From Crocinitomicaceae bacterium (GTDB lineage Bacteria > Bacteroidota > Bacteroidia > Flavobacteriales_D > Crocinitomicaceae): DNA of 64,000 nt. Below the pieces are notes generated by a model. It saw only the letters and a list, made by a program, of their open reading frames with translations. It made no database searches and was not told where the DNA came from. Location of the stretch: positions 186,001-250,000 of the forward strand of contig JAMLHA010000003.1 of assembly GCA_023957475.1 (NCBI GenBank), read 5' to 3'. Shown here in pieces: positions 27,828 to 38,081 of the stretch. The stretch's first letter is position 1. Each line of letters starts with the position of its first letter. A program made the translations under genes and the position numbers.

Positions 27828-29711
27828 CTATTTTGAAATCAGATAGATACTATTCACAAAGTCTAAGATATACTTGCTTGAATTTTCGTACTTGTTATCA
27901 AACGTATAAACCAAGTTGAATTTCGTGTTTTTTCGTGAAGTTTTGGATGAAGTCAATTTCATAAAACCACCTTTTCCTCTCATGGCATCAACAATTTCAT
28001 TTTGTTCTCCACTGAATAAATCTCTTGGTAATTTATCAATAGTTGTTCCCCAATCCACTTCTGCATACATAAACCCATTGGATTTAATTTCTTTTGCTTT
28101 CTTACCACTTATAGCATCGGCATTGTAACCATTGTTGTGGTTTAGAGCCAAATCTTCATCATTCGTAAAAATGAAAAGTCCATTTTTATTAATCAAATAA
28201 AGAGGAGCTGCATTCAAAATAGCGTTATTAACGACCCAATAACCATCTTTTTGTTGCATATCTTTTCTAATTCTTTTAACTCGATAAAGCAATCTATCTA
28301 ATACATCTGATTTAGCAGTTGAAAACCCCAATGTAAAAATAGGCATATCCTCTTCTGCTTCTACTTCCTGTTCTGAATATTCAAATGTATCCTCATCATA
28401 ATCAAAGATGATTTTCTTTGTTTTTACCTTTTTAATACCGTTAAACGTTCCAAACAGACTTCCTTTAACACTTCCAAATAAGGCGTCCTTATTAATGTAT
28501 TCGTTTAAAATATCTAATAATAACAACGAAAACGCAACTTCTTCATCGTCTTCTTTATCTAAAATTGGAACAATCACTTCATACGCTTTTTCATACGCAC
28601 TTCTTAGATTAACATTGTAAGTAAAAAACGATGAATTGTTTTTATGAATGTATTTTAAAATGTTGCTATCAAATTTTGTATCGTTTAACTGTTGGTAAAC
28701 GGTTCCTAGCTTATCACCATAGTTAGATGTAGCTTTAAATTCTATGTTGTTTTCATTCAAAAAGATATCGCCAATAATTAAATTACCTGTATATAAGTCT
28801 TTTAACTCATTAAACAACCCTGGCAACATTGTTCTCAAGTACCAAAAACTTTGATTTTTTTCAAAATTTCGTGAATTATCTAAGTAAAAAATTCCATCAG
28901 ACTGATTGTTTATTTGTTTGGCAAAACGGTTGTCATAGCTTATTAAATTTTCGTTATTAATAAACATTCCGTTCAACAAGTCCTCCAAATAGGTAATTTG
29001 AAGTGAAACAAAAATACTATCTCTTAATTCCCAATAAGTTTTTCCAGAAACGATGTCTTTTACCTCTTCAAAAACAGGTTCCTCTGTACCAGAAACCGTA
29101 TCTTTAAAGATTTGCTCTTGATTAATAACCTCTTCTGTTTCAACATCTAATATATTGTTTTCAACATTGTCAATCATGTAATCATTATCATACGCTCCCA
29201 TGTAATAATCATTTCCACGAGCATACCACAAAGAGTCGGTAACCTCAACAATTCGATCATTGATTGGTTCCACTCGAATTAATAAACCACTCTTTCCTTT
29301 AATAATTAATCGATTAAAATAAGAACTGTAGTACTGAATATTTGGGTAAATAGATTCTTCTTTTTCAAAATCATCAAATGCTTCAAAGAATTTTTGTTCA
29401 TCAGAGATACCAAAAGTAAAACCAGAAATTTCATAATCAAACGTTTTACCATAAAAAATGTTTAACTTTTGTTCAAAATCAATACCCGCATCTTTGATTG
29501 ATTTTCCAGAAGTAGAACCATCAAAAAGCTCTTGTTGAATATCAATCATAAAATCGTATTGTATCAATTCATCCAACGAAACTTTTTGAAAAACAGATAA
29601 GTTATTTATACTTAAAACAGTAACGGCATCCTTTGGTATAAGGTCTTGAGATAATTGACTATAAGCAACACTGCTACATAGAGTTAGAATAAGTAAAGCT
29701 AAATGCTTCAT
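27828..29711 (-). CDS. Secreted DUF4836-like protein
   Basis: A 627-residue protein with a signal peptide (MKHLALLILTLCSSVAYSQ). It begins LIPKDAVTVLSINNLSVFQK, the kind of opening seen in DUF4836 proteins, and then alternates strands and helices, with an acidic insertion around 205-230 (EEVINQEQIF and VFEEVKDIV). It has no T9SS sorting domain or membrane helix beyond the signal. It heads a two-gene operon. Role unknown; periplasmic or outer-membrane associated (inference). Confidence 0.65.
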   Translation of the reverse strand: MKHLALLILTLCSSVAYSQLSQDLIPKDAVTVLSINNLSVFQKVSLDELIQYDFMIDIQQELFDGSTSGKSIKDAGIDFEQKLNIFYGKTFDYEISGFTFGISDEQKFFEAFDDFEKEESIYPNIQYYSSYFNRLIIKGKSGLLIRVEPINDRIVEVTDSLWYARGNDYYMGAYDNDYMIDNVENNILDVETEEVINQEQIFKDTVSGTEEPVFEEVKDIVSGKTYWELRDSIFVSLQITYLEDLLNGMFINNENLISYDNRFAKQINNQSDGIFYLDNSRNFEKNQSFWYLRTMLPGLFNELKDLYTGNLIIGDIFLNENNIEFKATSNYGDKLGTVYQQLNDTKFDSNILKYIHKNNSSFFTYNVNLRSAYEKAYEVIVPILDKEDDEEVAFSLLLLDILNEYINKDALFGSVKGSLFGTFNGIKKVKTKKIIFDYDEDTFEYSEQEVEAEEDMPIFTLGFSTAKSDVLDRLLYRVKRIRKDMQQKDGYWVVNNAILNAAPLYLINKNGLFIFTNDEDLALNHNNGYNADAISGKKAKEIKSNGFMYAEVDWGTTIDKLPRDLFSGEQNEIVDAMRGKGGFMKLTSSKTSRKNTKFNLVYTFDNKYENSSKYILDFVNSIYLISK

Positions 29712-29784
29712 AGGAATGAATTTTGATTACAAATCTACATAAAATTAAGATAGATTTAATGTAATTAACTTAATTTAATAGGAC

Positions 29785-29950
29785 AAACGCATTTAAATTT
29801 AGGGTTAATTCCTATAGGTTTCTCTGACTACGTCATCGAAATGGCGCGTTACAGTGTTCAAAGTAAGGGGAGGATCTAATAAACTAGTTTATTCTTTATT
29901 GATTTTTAACCTTACTTTGAACAATGGTAGATTGAAAATTAAATGCGTTT
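29785..29950. mobile_element. MITE-like element with 12-bp terminal inverted repeats
   Basis: The ends AAACGCATTTAA (29785-29796) and TTAAATGCGTTT (29939-29950) are perfect inverted repeats. Inside, a second perfect 14-bp pair, TGTTCAAAGTAAGG (29855-29868) and CCTTACTTTGAACA (29910-29923), brackets a 16-bp palindrome (29878-29893). The left 88 bp occur again at 61236-61323 with four differences. The element has no coding capacity. It fills the divergent region between a surface-protein gene and the HAD gene. A MITE or a structured RNA repeat are both possible. Confidence 0.6.
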
Positions 29951-29978
29951 TCCCTGCTTAATTTAAAGAAATCTTATT

Positions 29979-29986
29979 TAGCTTTG
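29979..29986 (+). promoter_or_regulatory. -7 promoter box for the HAD gene
   Basis: TAGCTTTG matches TAnnTTTG and ends 4 bp before the ATG at 29991, implying a leaderless or near-leaderless transcript. It lies just outside the MITE-like element. Confidence 0.4.
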
Positions 29987-29990
29987 TAGT

Positions 29991-30605
29991 ATGGATTTCC
30001 AAGAACAATTATCTCAGTTTGATTTTATTCTATTTGATTTGGGTGGAGTAATTATTGATTTAGATTACAACGCAACTGTTCGAGCTTTTCAAGAAATGGG
30101 GCATCAACAATTTAATGAAATATATTCACAAGCTGTTCAAACTGACCTTTTTGATCGTTATGAAATGGGACAATTGTCATCTCCTCATTTTATTAATCAA
30201 CTAAAGGGAATGATGCAAATAGATTATTCTCCCAATCAATTGGTGCATGCTTGGAATAAGATGATTTTACGTTTTAGGCCAGAAAAATTAGCTTTTTTAG
30301 AAACTTTAAGAACAACTAAAACAATTGGTTTATTAAGCAATATCAACGATTTACACGAAGATTACGTAAAGAGAAAACTAAAAGATGTTTCATCCAAACA
30401 ATTGGAAGATTTTTTTGACTATACGTTTTTATCACATCGCATTGGAATGAGAAAACCCAATGAGGAAACATTTATTTACGTTTGTAAGCAAATGGGTGTA
30501 CAACCTCATCAAGTATTGTTTATTGACGATAGCAAACAACACATCGAAGGAGCTAAAAAAGTAGGGTTAGCTACTTATTTGTTTCCACAAAATGAAGGAT
30601 TTTAA
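29991..30605 (+). CDS. HAD superfamily hydrolase (subfamily IA)
   Basis: A 204-residue HAD phosphatase. Motif I is FDLGGVIIDLD (residues about 15-25), in which the second Asp of DxD is Gly, as in the YihX-type sugar-phosphate phosphatases. Motif II is LLSNIN, motif III contains MRKPNEE with the Lys, and motif IV is FIDDSKQHIEGAKKVG. A phosphate-ester hydrolase acting on a small metabolite is expected; the substrate is not known. Its stop codon overlaps the convergent lacI-type gene by 4 bp. Confidence 0.85.
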   Translation: MDFQEQLSQFDFILFDLGGVIIDLDYNATVRAFQEMGHQQFNEIYSQAVQTDLFDRYEMGQLSSPHFINQLKGMMQIDYSPNQLVHAWNKMILRFRPEKLAFLETLRTTKTIGLLSNINDLHEDYVKRKLKDVSSKQLEDFFDYTFLSHRIGMRKPNEETFIYVCKQMGVQPHQVLFIDDSKQHIEGAKKVGLATYLFPQNEGF

Positions 30606-31594
30606 TGAGACTTTCGTTCAATTAATTTACAAGTTCTCAAGTTTTGATTGCCTGGCTCCAAATGATCTTTAATTCGAGCCAATACACGATCAACTGCTTG
30701 TTTACCAATTTCTTTTATCGGTTGACGTAGTGCTGTTATAGGTGGTTCAACAAATTCAAATGCTTCGTCATCATCAAAACAGATTAAGCGAGCATTCTTA
30801 CCTATTTCAGATTTGTTATTGCGCAAGCTAGCAAGTAATTTCATGACAACCACATTGTTTAAAACCAAGAAAGAATCAAATTGATTGTTTAATAATTCTT
30901 TGATAACAGTATTTGCTTTTGATTGACTATCAGGAAGCTGAACAAGTTCCATGGGTATGTTTAACTCATCACATGCTGCTCTTGCTCCTTTAATACGATC
31001 TTCTAATGTTACAACTAAACTATTAGCCTTAAAGATAACTGCTAATTTGTTGGGTTTTTTTGAAAATTTACCAATCAGATTTTTTGCTTCAGTAAAATTA
31101 TCTACTCCAACAAAATCCATTGATGGATCTACTGGTCTATCTGCAAATACAATTGGAATTTTTGTTTCTTTTAAGATAGTTTCTAATTTTTCTATTTTAT
31201 TACTTGGAGAAACAATCATTCCATCAACAGAACGTTGAAACAATTCACGTATTAAGCTCAGTTCCAATTTATCATCGTCGTTTGTATTTACGATAAATAA
31301 ATTGTATCCATTTGCATGTAATTGTTCTTGGATAGACTTACACAATTCCGCATAAAATGAATTCGAAATATCGGATACAACTAAACCAATGGTTTTCGTC
31401 TCACCTTGACGAAGGCTTTTTGCAAAAAAGTTGGGTACATACTGCATTTCTTTAGCAGTATCCTGAATTATCTTTTGCTTTGCCTTACTAATATTAAATT
31501 GGTCGCCTTTACCGTTTAAAACAAAAGAAACGGTAGCTTTAGAAACGCCAACTGCTTTTGCAATATCTTCAAGGGATGTTCTCTTTGTTTTCAT
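30602..31594 (-). CDS. LacI family transcriptional regulator
   Basis: A 330-residue regulator with an N-terminal helix-turn-helix (SLEDIAKAVGVSKATVSFVLNG), a hinge region (YVPNFFAKSLRQGETKTIGLVVSD) and a periplasmic-binding-protein-like effector domain. Family members bind operator DNA and respond to sugars or nucleosides. It is the fourth gene of the rpoN operon, 21 bp after the M48 protease, and there are no sugar genes nearby, so its target is not evident. It faces the HAD gene and overlaps it by 4 bp. Confidence 0.88.
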   Translation of the reverse strand: MKTKRTSLEDIAKAVGVSKATVSFVLNGKGDQFNISKAKQKIIQDTAKEMQYVPNFFAKSLRQGETKTIGLVVSDISNSFYAELCKSIQEQLHANGYNLFIVNTNDDDKLELSLIRELFQRSVDGMIVSPSNKIEKLETILKETKIPIVFADRPVDPSMDFVGVDNFTEAKNLIGKFSKKPNKLAVIFKANSLVVTLEDRIKGARAACDELNIPMELVQLPDSQSKANTVIKELLNNQFDSFLVLNNVVVMKLLASLRNNKSEIGKNARLICFDDDEAFEFVEPPITALRQPIKEIGKQAVDRVLARIKDHLEPGNQNLRTCKLIERKSH

Positions 31595-31615
31595 GTAGTA
31601 GTCTTTTTTGTTATT

Positions 31616-32413
31616 CTAAGGTAATTTTTTCTGCATTGCCTGATATTCAGCTATGTAGCTATTTCTACCTGTACAACCTTTGTTATTTTTTTGATTATGA
31701 AAATTTTCTATTCTATTTTCTGGGTTTGGGTGCGTGTTCAAAAACTGAGGAATTTTGGAGCCTCCTTGTTGCTGAATCTTTTCAAAGAAACCAGCGCCTC
31801 CATCTGCGTTGTAATCCGTGTTGCACAAATAGTGAACTGAACGTTCATCAGCCTCTGATTCATGATTTCTAGAAAATTTTAATCCAATTAAACCTGCTGT
31901 AACAGTTTTTATCAACTCTCTATTTCCAGCCAACACGTCCAACAATGTTTGAATACCGTACATTGTTGTCATTTGACGTGTAGAGTGACGCATATCAGCG
32001 TGTCCAATCTCATGTCCAAGTACTCCTGCCAATTGATCTTCTGACTCTAAAAATTTCAAAATTCCAGTATAAACATAGATGTATCCTCCTGGAGTACAAA
32101 AGGCATTGACAGTAGAATCATCATGAATAACTTGTACTCTCCAACCAAAATCATCTTTGTGAGCAACATTCCCAGAATTTAAAATTTTATTTCTAACTTT
32201 ATAGATGTATTGATACACAGAACTGTATCTTACAGAATCCAATATCGGATACGTAGTTGGGTCAGATGCAATTTCATTGGCAACCTGTTCACCAAATTCT
32301 TTATCTTGCTGTATTGTAAATAGATTAATTCCTTGTCCACCACCATTGCTGCTAGAACCACAACCAGTTAATAGAAATAAAGACAAAATGCCTAAAAATA
32401 AAGATATTCTCAT
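31616..32413 (-). CDS. M48 family zinc metalloprotease lipoprotein
   Basis: A 265-residue lipoprotein (lipobox LLTGC). It has the zinc motif GHEIGHADMRHS (HExxH) in the middle and the downstream ligand Glu in ESEADERSVHYL, as expected for M48 peptidases such as BepA/LoiP. These act in the periplasm on misfolded or outer-membrane proteins. It is 7 bp after the membrane-protein gene and part of the rpoN operon. Confidence 0.9.
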   Translation of the reverse strand: MRISLFLGILSLFLLTGCGSSSNGGGQGINLFTIQQDKEFGEQVANEIASDPTTYPILDSVRYSSVYQYIYKVRNKILNSGNVAHKDDFGWRVQVIHDDSTVNAFCTPGGYIYVYTGILKFLESEDQLAGVLGHEIGHADMRHSTRQMTTMYGIQTLLDVLAGNRELIKTVTAGLIGLKFSRNHESEADERSVHYLCNTDYNADGGAGFFEKIQQQGGSKIPQFLNTHPNPENRIENFHNQKNNKGCTGRNSYIAEYQAMQKKLP

Positions 32414-32420
32414 TTTCTTG

Positions 32421-33077
32421 TTAAAAATTTGAAATTAGTATAAAGTCTGTTACAAAAGTAATAAAGAAACCAATGCAAAAACCAGTAATTAGTTCTGAAT
32501 TTGAATGTTTATTTAATTTTATTCTTGAAGTGATAATAATACCGCTCAACAAACAAGCAGCATATAGTGGCCAAATAACAGCTATTGATTGATCTAAGTA
32601 ATAGGCAAAGATGTAGCCTAAAAACAATCCAGCGCCCGCTGCATGGAGGCTAATTTTGTAGTGAAAATTGATTAGTGCATATACAAATGATGCAATGATT
32701 CCCGAATAAGCCAAACTAAATAAATGCTTAGAAAGTGTAATTTGATGATTAAACTTATAGAGCATTATTAATAACATTAGTTGAAATATACCAGTAAAAA
32801 TGATGGGGATAAACCGCTCTTTTTGGTGTTCTAATTCAATGGATGAAATTTGTCTTGTCAATTTCATTATAAGCAAAGTAGTTACTGGAAAAACCCAACA
32901 GAACAAAGTAAAAGAATTAAAAAAAAACTGTTTAATAGATGGTTCTATAAAATACAATGAATTGATTTGAGTTTTAAAATCAATGTAGGTCGGTGTATAA
33001 AACACAATCGTCAATGCAATCAAAGGCATTGATAGCGGAATAAAAATATAGGAGATTAATCTAAAAAAAGTATTCAT
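32421..33077 (-). CDS. Integral membrane protein, possibly PAP2-like
   Basis: The start is set at the ATG at 33077, 1 bp after the rpoN stop; an upstream extension would begin inside rpoN. The 218-residue protein has about six hydrophobic helices with few charges. A SLHAAGAGLFLGY segment and a KHSNSELITGFCIGFF segment look like degraded PAP2 phosphatase motifs. Such a membrane protein behind rpoN is common in Bacteroidota. Enzyme activity is doubtful because the full PAP2 signature is not seen. Confidence 0.6.
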   Translation of the reverse strand: MNTFFRLISYIFIPLSMPLIALTIVFYTPTYIDFKTQINSLYFIEPSIKQFFFNSFTLFCWVFPVTTLLIMKLTRQISSIELEHQKERFIPIIFTGIFQLMLLIMLYKFNHQITLSKHLFSLAYSGIIASFVYALINFHYKISLHAAGAGLFLGYIFAYYLDQSIAVIWPLYAACLLSGIIITSRIKLNKHSNSELITGFCIGFFITFVTDFILISNF

Positions 33078-33078
33078 T

Positions 33079-34530
33079 TTATAATTCTTTGCGCAACCTG
33101 GCAACAGGAATATTTAATTGCTCTCGGTATTTTGCAATTGTTCTTCGAGCAATATTATAGCCTTTTTCGTTGAGTATATCTGCCAATTTTTCATCTGTTA
33201 AAGGTTTCTTTTTTGTTTCACCTTCAATAGCATCTGTTAGAATTTTTTTCACTTCCATCGCAGAAACTTCTTCGCCTGTATCTGTTGAAATGGCTTCAGA
33301 GAAAAAGTATTTTAATGGAAAAACACCATAATTTGTTTGCACATATTTACTATTTGCTACACGAGAAATTGTTGAAACATCTAATCCAACGGCATCGGCA
33401 ATATCTTTAAGCACCATTGGTCTCAACTGTGTTTGATCACCTGTTAAGAAAAACTCTTCTTGGTACTTCATGATTGCAGTCATGGTGTAAAGCAAGGTGT
33501 TTTGTCGTTGTTTGATAGCATCAATAAACCATTTAGCTCCTTCTAGTTTCTGCCGAACAAATTGCAACGCTTCTTTATCGGATTTACTTGGTTTTGCTCC
33601 TTCGGAATAGCTTCTAAGCATATTTTCATAATCTCTGCTTACTTTTAGTTCTGGTGCATTTCTACCATTGATGGAAAGTTCCAACTTACCTTCAAACTCA
33701 TTAACTACAAAATCAGGAACAACTTGCTGGTTATTTCTAGCACCATCTTTAGATGCGCCTCCTGGTTTTGGATTTAATTTTATAATTTCATCAATTGCCT
33801 CTTTTAAATCATTATCCTCAATTTCCAATTTCTTTTGAATTTGAGCATAGTGTTTCTTTGTAAACTCTTCAAAATGATCCTCCAATATTTTCTTTGCGGT
33901 AAATTTTGTAATATCACCATCTTGCTTTCTGTTGATTTGCAGTAACAAACATTCTTGCAAATCACGTGCACCTACACCAGCGGGATCAAGGTCTTGGATC
34001 ACTTTTAAAACATCTTCAATCTCTTTTTCGGTTACAGTAATATTCATAGAAAACGCCAAATCATCAACAATGGCATCAATATCACGTTTTAAATAACCGG
34101 CATCGTCTAAATTTCCAATTAACACATCGGCAATTAAATATTGCTTATTGTCCAAATCTATGAGAGATAACTGATCGGTTAGCATCTGATGAAAGGTCAT
34201 TTCACCAGAAAGTGGTACAATATGTTCTTCATCGTCTTTGGAACGATTGTTTACTTGAGTTTTATAATCGGGAGTATCATCATCGAAGTAATCCGATAGA
34301 TCAAAATCAGTATCGTTATCGGTATCTACATCATTGTCGTAGTTATCTTCTTCGTTGAAATCATCATCCGAATCTTCTTTTCCTTCTTCTAAAGCAGGAT
34401 TTTCTTCAATCTCTTGTTTAATTCGTTGTTCCAATTCCATTGTTGGTACTTGCAACAATTTCATTAATTGAATTTGTTGAGGAGACAATCGTTGTTCGAG
34501 TTTTTGAGCAAGATGTTGTTTTAATGCCAT
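33079..34530 (-). CDS. rpoN: RNA polymerase sigma-54 factor
   Basis: The ATG at 34530 starts MALKQHLAQKLEQRLSPQQIQLMKLLQ, the Gln/Leu-rich region I that contacts activators. A long acidic region follows (about 50-105), then the core-binding domain, a helix-turn-helix, and the RpoN box ARRTIAKYRE near the C-terminus. The protein is 483 residues, normal for the family. It directs RNA polymerase to -24/-12 promoters and needs an AAA activator. It is the first gene of a four-gene operon. No activator is encoded in this window. Confidence 0.95.
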   Translation of the reverse strand: MALKQHLAQKLEQRLSPQQIQLMKLLQVPTMELEQRIKQEIEENPALEEGKEDSDDDFNEEDNYDNDVDTDNDTDFDLSDYFDDDTPDYKTQVNNRSKDDEEHIVPLSGEMTFHQMLTDQLSLIDLDNKQYLIADVLIGNLDDAGYLKRDIDAIVDDLAFSMNITVTEKEIEDVLKVIQDLDPAGVGARDLQECLLLQINRKQDGDITKFTAKKILEDHFEEFTKKHYAQIQKKLEIEDNDLKEAIDEIIKLNPKPGGASKDGARNNQQVVPDFVVNEFEGKLELSINGRNAPELKVSRDYENMLRSYSEGAKPSKSDKEALQFVRQKLEGAKWFIDAIKQRQNTLLYTMTAIMKYQEEFFLTGDQTQLRPMVLKDIADAVGLDVSTISRVANSKYVQTNYGVFPLKYFFSEAISTDTGEEVSAMEVKKILTDAIEGETKKKPLTDEKLADILNEKGYNIARRTIAKYREQLNIPVARLRKEL

Positions 34531-34552
34531 AATCAAATGCTAGATGATACTT

Positions 34553-34582
34553 CAAAAATACTTAAATCTTTTGGTATATCAA
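34553..34582 (-). promoter_or_regulatory. Promoter of the rpoN operon
   Basis: On the minus strand TTG (34582-34580), 19 bp, then TATTTTTG (34560-34553). The transcript would begin about 17 nt before the ATG at 34530. Confidence 0.65.
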
Positions 34583-34598
34583 TGTTTTGAAACAAAAA

Positions 34599-34620
34599 AA
34601 GCTGCTCAAATAAGCAGCTT
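34599..34620 (-). terminator. Terminator of the 49-residue small gene
   Basis: An 8-bp stem, AAGCTGCT (34599-34606) and AGCAGCTT (34613-34620), with a 6-nt loop; on the minus strand it is followed by a run of seven T. It lies 20 bp past the stop of the small gene. Confidence 0.75.
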
Positions 34621-34640
34621 ATGTTCTTTTTGGTAAGAAA

Positions 34641-34790
34641 TTAATTCAGGTGAATTAATGTTTTTTTGTTCTTTACACTCATTGTTGTGAGTGATTTGCT
34701 GTAATTAAAAATTGCATTTACAATTTCATTACTTGGAACAATTTCTTTTTTTTGTTTAATTAGAGATGTTTTGGGTAAACTTTTTAACAT
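34641..34790 (-). CDS. Small protein (49 residues), unknown
   Basis: An ATG at 34790 opens a 49-residue frame that ends TAA at 34641 and is followed directly by a strong terminator. The peptide is basic and Asn/Lys-rich, with a VNAIFNYSKSL stretch and the end KKTLIHLN. Short proteins of this composition and this LN ending occur widely in Flavobacteria, from memory, and their function is unknown. The matching terminator and the location between two longer transcription units support a real gene. No promoter of good fit is seen. Confidence 0.55.
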   Translation of the reverse strand: MLKSLPKTSLIKQKKEIVPSNEIVNAIFNYSKSLTTMSVKNKKTLIHLN

Positions 34791-34867
34791 AGGCCTTAGA
34801 AATTAATTTAAGTTATATCTATGTTAACGGCTCTAATTTAAATTTATTGTTTTAATTCCATTTAATT

Positions 34868-35251
34868 TTAATATGCCATTGGATTTTCTTTGATGTATGC
34901 TATTTTTTCTTGGAAAATAGACGCCATTCTCTTTGCTTGCCATTTGGCTTTATCCACTCCTTCTCCAATGAAAAAATCATCTAAAGTGGCATAAAACAAC
35001 TCCAACCATCTATCAAAATGTTCCTTTTCTACTGGAAGATGAGCATGTGGAGGAAATGGTGCTCCAAAATAGGTGTGATCACCTAAAATAACAGTTTGCC
35101 AAAAGGTGTACATTTTTGCTAAGTGTTCTGGCCACCTGTTTTGGATTACATCATCAAAAATTTGTCTCAATAAATTATCTTCTCTTATACGCTTATAAAA
35201 GTCATCAACCAATAGTTGAATATCTTCAATATGTGTAATTTCTTTTTGCAA
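34868..35251 (-). CDS. Group III truncated haemoglobin, TTG start
   Basis: A 127-residue globin of the truncated group III class: HIEDIQLLVDDFYKRI, the RWPEHLAKMYTFWQ stretch, the FGAPFPPHAHLPVEKEHF stretch with the proximal His, and the WLELFYATLDDFF end. It probably binds oxygen or NO. The first codon is TTG, and the preceding codon, in the same frame, is the TAA stop of the membrane-protein gene, so no ATG start exists. Readthrough of the TAA would fuse both proteins. Start by TTG through translational coupling is the simpler reading. Alternatively the TAA is a sequence error. Confidence 0.82.
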   Translation of the reverse strand: MQKEITHIEDIQLLVDDFYKRIREDNLLRQIFDDVIQNRWPEHLAKMYTFWQTVILGDHTYFGAPFPPHAHLPVEKEHFDRWLELFYATLDDFFIGEGVDKAKWQAKRMASIFQEKIAYIKENPMAY

Positions 35252-35536
35252 TTAGAACATGAAGATTGTGGCAATCATAATCAATGTTTGCACAATAAAA
35301 CCAAACAAGAAGATGCTTACGCAATATTTTCCTTTAACTTGAGCAATAAGTGCCACATTGTTGGCCATTGATGTAATTGCTGCAATATACATCCCCATAT
35401 CAAAATGGACTTTAATTGACAACATTGACGCAATTGCACCCCAACAACTAAGGAAAATTAACATGTTTGCCATTGCTCCAAAACGGTAAAATTCGAACCA
35501 ATGAACTTGCTTTTGAAACCAACTTACGTTTTCCAT
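35252..35536 (-). CDS. Small integral membrane protein, three helices
   Basis: A 94-residue protein starting MENVSWFQKQVHWFEFYRFGAM and containing three hydrophobic helices (about 22-40, 48-65, 72-92). No family is recognised. Its TAA is in frame with, and directly next to, the truncated haemoglobin, so the two are likely made together. A role in respiration or in haem/gas handling at the membrane is only an inference from the neighbour. Confidence 0.6.
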   Translation of the reverse strand: MENVSWFQKQVHWFEFYRFGAMANMLIFLSCWGAIASMLSIKVHFDMGMYIAAITSMANNVALIAQVKGKYCVSIFLFGFIVQTLIMIATIFMF

Positions 35537-35621
35537 AAAGTTTGTATTTAATTTTAATTTAGTTTAGTTTAATTAATTGACTATCAGTTAGTTTGTAAAA
35601 GATAGCGTTTTAAATAATAAT

Positions 35622-35655
35622 CAAAATAGCCATAAAACACTATATGGCTATTTTG
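35622..35655 (-). terminator. Terminator of icd
   Basis: A perfect 13-bp stem, CAAAATAGCCATA (35622-35634) and TATGGCTATTTTG (35643-35655), with an 8-nt loop and a weakly T-rich tail on the minus strand. It is 52 bp past the icd stop. Confidence 0.6.
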
Positions 35656-35706
35656 CAAATATAAAAGAAATTTAACTTCTACTAAATAATTTTCAATCTA
35701 TTTTAT

Positions 35707-38028
<2,322 letters not shown>

Positions 38029-38081
38029 CTATTCTGAATTAAAAAAAAATTTTTTATCTTTACTTTTTAAAAACTAACTTT

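Noticed and set aside
33078..33104. Upstream start for the membrane protein inside rpoN
   Set aside because: It adds nine residues that overlap rpoN; the ATG at 33077 gives a normal membrane N-terminus 1 bp after the rpoN stop.
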